This document shows positions 4,501 through 5,721 of a DNA stretch of 5,721 bases, one piece after another. The translations under genes and the position numbers were made by a program. The number at the start of each line of letters is the position of its first letter. Position 1 is the first letter of the stretch. Below the pieces are notes generated by a model. It saw nothing but the letters and a program-made list of their open reading frames with translations, did not search any database and had not been told where the DNA came from. The stretch comes from an uncultured Cytophagaceae bacterium (GTDB lineage Bacteria; Bacteroidota; Bacteroidia; Cytophagales; Spirosomataceae), in assembly GCA_903960725.1 (NCBI GenBank), contig CAJCBY010000149.1, positions 1 through 5,721 of the forward strand, given 5' to 3'.

Positions 4501-5625
4501 CTATGCTATTTTTTTCTTCACAAATAATTGATCGTACACCACGATTCCCGCGATGAAAACGACCACTCCACCGATTCCAATCAGAATCTGTTGGTCTAAT
4601 AAAACGCCTAATCCAGTTACGACGATGTTGAACATGGCTAAGGGAATTAAGCCTGACCAGCCTAAGCCCATTAATTGATCGTAACGGAAACGTGGTAAGG
4701 TCCAGCGTACCCACATAAAGATGAATACGAAGGCCAAAGCCTTTCCTATCAATGCACCTGCTCCAATCAACGTCGCTGCAGTCTCACCTAATTGAGCCGT
4801 CACAAAATCGATTCCTGGATAATCATACCCACCAAAATAAAGCGTCGCCATCACCGCTCCCGAAATAAACATATTGATGTATTCCGCGAACAAATAGAAA
4901 CCTAATTTCATCGAAGAGTATTCTGTGTGGTATCCCCCGATTAATTCGGTCTCACACTCAGGTAAGTCAAAAGGAGTACGGTTACACTCCGCAAAGGCAC
5001 AAATCAAGAAGATAATGAAGCCCATCGGTTGGTACAAAATGTTCCAGTGACCATTTTGTTGCGCCTCTACAATGGCTTTAGTTGAAAGAGAACCCGTCAT
5101 CATCAAAATAGCAATGATCGAAAGACCCATCGCTAATTCGTAAGAGATATTTTGGGAGGCAGCACGAATCGCGCCTAACAAGGAATACTTGTTATTAGAT
5201 GCCCAGCCGCCGATTAAGATGCCATATACCCCTAAAGAAACGATACCGAATACCCATAAAATACCAATGTTCACATCGATGCCTTGCAGGTCAAACTCAA
5301 CGCCACCCAGGGTAATCGTGTCTCCAAAAGGAACCACCGCCGAAGTCATCAACGCCGTCAACATGGACAAACAAGGTCCCATGATGAACAACCATTTGTT
5401 TGAGTTAGCCGGAATGAAATCCTCTTTCATAAACATCTTCACCGCATCCGCTAAAGGCTGCAAAATACCAAAAGGACCCGCACGATCTGGACCAATACGG
5501 TCTTGCATGAAAGCCGCGATCTTACGCTCGAAATACGTTGAATAAGCTGCGACACCTAAGGTGATCAAGAAGACGACCCCAATGAAGGAAGCTTTGGCAA
5601 TAAAAACTGAATTAAATAAGTCCAT
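4501..5625 (-). CDS. nuoH: NADH-quinone oxidoreductase subunit H
   Basis: Membrane subunit of complex I that forms much of the quinone-binding chamber at the junction of the two arms. The product has 374 residues from ATG 5625, which directly follows the stop codon of the upstream gene. Conserved blocks appear in order: FERKIAAFMQDRIGPDRAGP (32-51), LQPLADAVKMFMKED, GGWASNNKYSLLGAIRAASQ, SYELAMGLS, the NRTPFDLPECETELIGGYHT loop, FAEYINMF, and LPRFRYDQLMGLGWSGLIPLA. The acidic quinone-loop residues are present. About nine hydrophobic helices are visible. Compared with E. coli NuoH (325 residues), the protein continues about 31 residues (344-374) beyond the usual last helix, with one extra predicted helix (ILIGIGGVVVFIAGIVVY) and a lysine-rich tail. 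This may be ordinary for the phylum. Confidence 0.97.
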   Translation of the reverse strand: MDLFNSVFIAKASFIGVVFLITLGVAAYSTYFERKIAAFMQDRIGPDRAGPFGILQPLADAVKMFMKEDFIPANSNKWLFIMGPCLSMLTALMTSAVVPFGDTITLGGVEFDLQGIDVNIGILWVFGIVSLGVYGILIGGWASNNKYSLLGAIRAASQNISYELAMGLSIIAILMMTGSLSTKAIVEAQQNGHWNILYQPMGFIIFLICAFAECNRTPFDLPECETELIGGYHTEYSSMKLGFYLFAEYINMFISGAVMATLYFGGYDYPGIDFVTAQLGETAATLIGAGALIGKALAFVFIFMWVRWTLPRFRYDQLMGLGWSGLIPLAMFNIVVTGLGVLLDQQILIGIGGVVVFIAGIVVYDQLFVKKKIA

Positions 5626-5721
5626 CTATTTCTTTTTAGATTTAGGTAAAGCAGGTTGAATGCCTAAAAAACTACGGTCACGATCGTCATTGATTTGCTT
5701 GTAATCACGCGCCGCCTGTAA
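5626..5721 (-). CDS. C-terminal end of the gene upstream of nuoH, probably NuoG (5' part outside window)
   Basis: The minus-strand frame is open from base 5721 to TAG 5628-5626, encoding 31 residues: LQAARDYKQINDDRDRSFLGIQ and then PALPKSKKK. The stop codon abuts the nuoH ATG with no spacer, so this gene belongs to the same operon. In the common nuoG-nuoH-nuoI-nuoJ order this would be NuoG, the large molybdopterin-fold subunit. The tail alone has no diagnostic motif, so the identity rests on position. The lysine-rich soluble end fits a peripheral-arm protein. Confidence 0.6.
   Translation of the reverse strand, partial: LQAARDYKQINDDRDRSFLGIQPALPKSKKK

Noticed and set aside
4493..4714. Minus-strand frame of 73 codons within the nuoH 3' end
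   Set aside because: Out-of-frame shadow of NuoH; Arg-rich composition and no motif.
5189..5545. Plus-strand frame of 118 codons antisense to nuoH
   Set aside because: Opposite strand of highly conserved NuoH blocks; no signal peptide, domain or plausible start context.

Overview
The window looks like a chromosomal segment of a Bacteroidota bacterium, probably from the Cytophagales (the order is inferred, the phylum is better supported). The evidence is a TonB-dependent receptor with typical Bacteroidota barrel motifs, a LytS/YpdA-type histidine kinase paired with a LytTR response regulator, complex I proteins with Bacteroidota-style sequences, A-rich leaders without clear Shine-Dalgarno sites, and a perfect TAnnTTTG match (the Bacteroidota -7 promoter consensus) in front of the kinase. 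By eye the base composition is in the low-to-mid 40s % G+C. There is no sign of phage, plasmid, integrase or CRISPR sequence.

Layout. Bases 1-756 (+) are the 3' end of a TonB-dependent outer-membrane receptor whose start lies outside the window. It converges on, and overlaps by 23 bp, a minus-strand two-gene operon: sensor kinase (2492-1446), then LytTR response regulator (1444-734), separated by one base. An 82-bp divergent promoter region (2493-2574) separates the kinase from a plus-strand gene for an unrecognised secreted, probably outer-membrane, protein (2575-3222). Next comes a 233-bp intergenic stretch (3223-3455) dense in palindromes: four hairpins, a bidirectional terminator and a pair of inverted heptanucleotide-repeat tracts. 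From 5721 down to 3456 the minus strand carries part of the respiratory complex I operon in the order (nuoG end)-nuoH-nuoI-nuoJ, with 0 to 6 bases between genes.

How the parts work together. NuoH, NuoI and NuoJ are subunits of the proton-pumping NADH:quinone oxidoreductase. NuoH forms the quinone/membrane junction, NuoI carries two 4Fe-4S clusters of the electron wire, and NuoJ is a membrane-arm subunit. The kinase and regulator form one signalling pair. Its stimulus and targets cannot be read from the sequence, although the divergently transcribed secreted-protein gene is a natural candidate target.

The most unusual part is 3200-3465. The 3' ends of two convergent genes each run into a palindrome that includes the stop codon. 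Between them lie mirror-image AAAGNAN heptad tracts flanking GC-rich mini-hairpins and a strong terminator. The complex I operon also stops after nuoJ here, without the nuoKLMN genes that commonly follow. No clearly new enzymatic system is present; the novelty, if any, is in this intergenic architecture.
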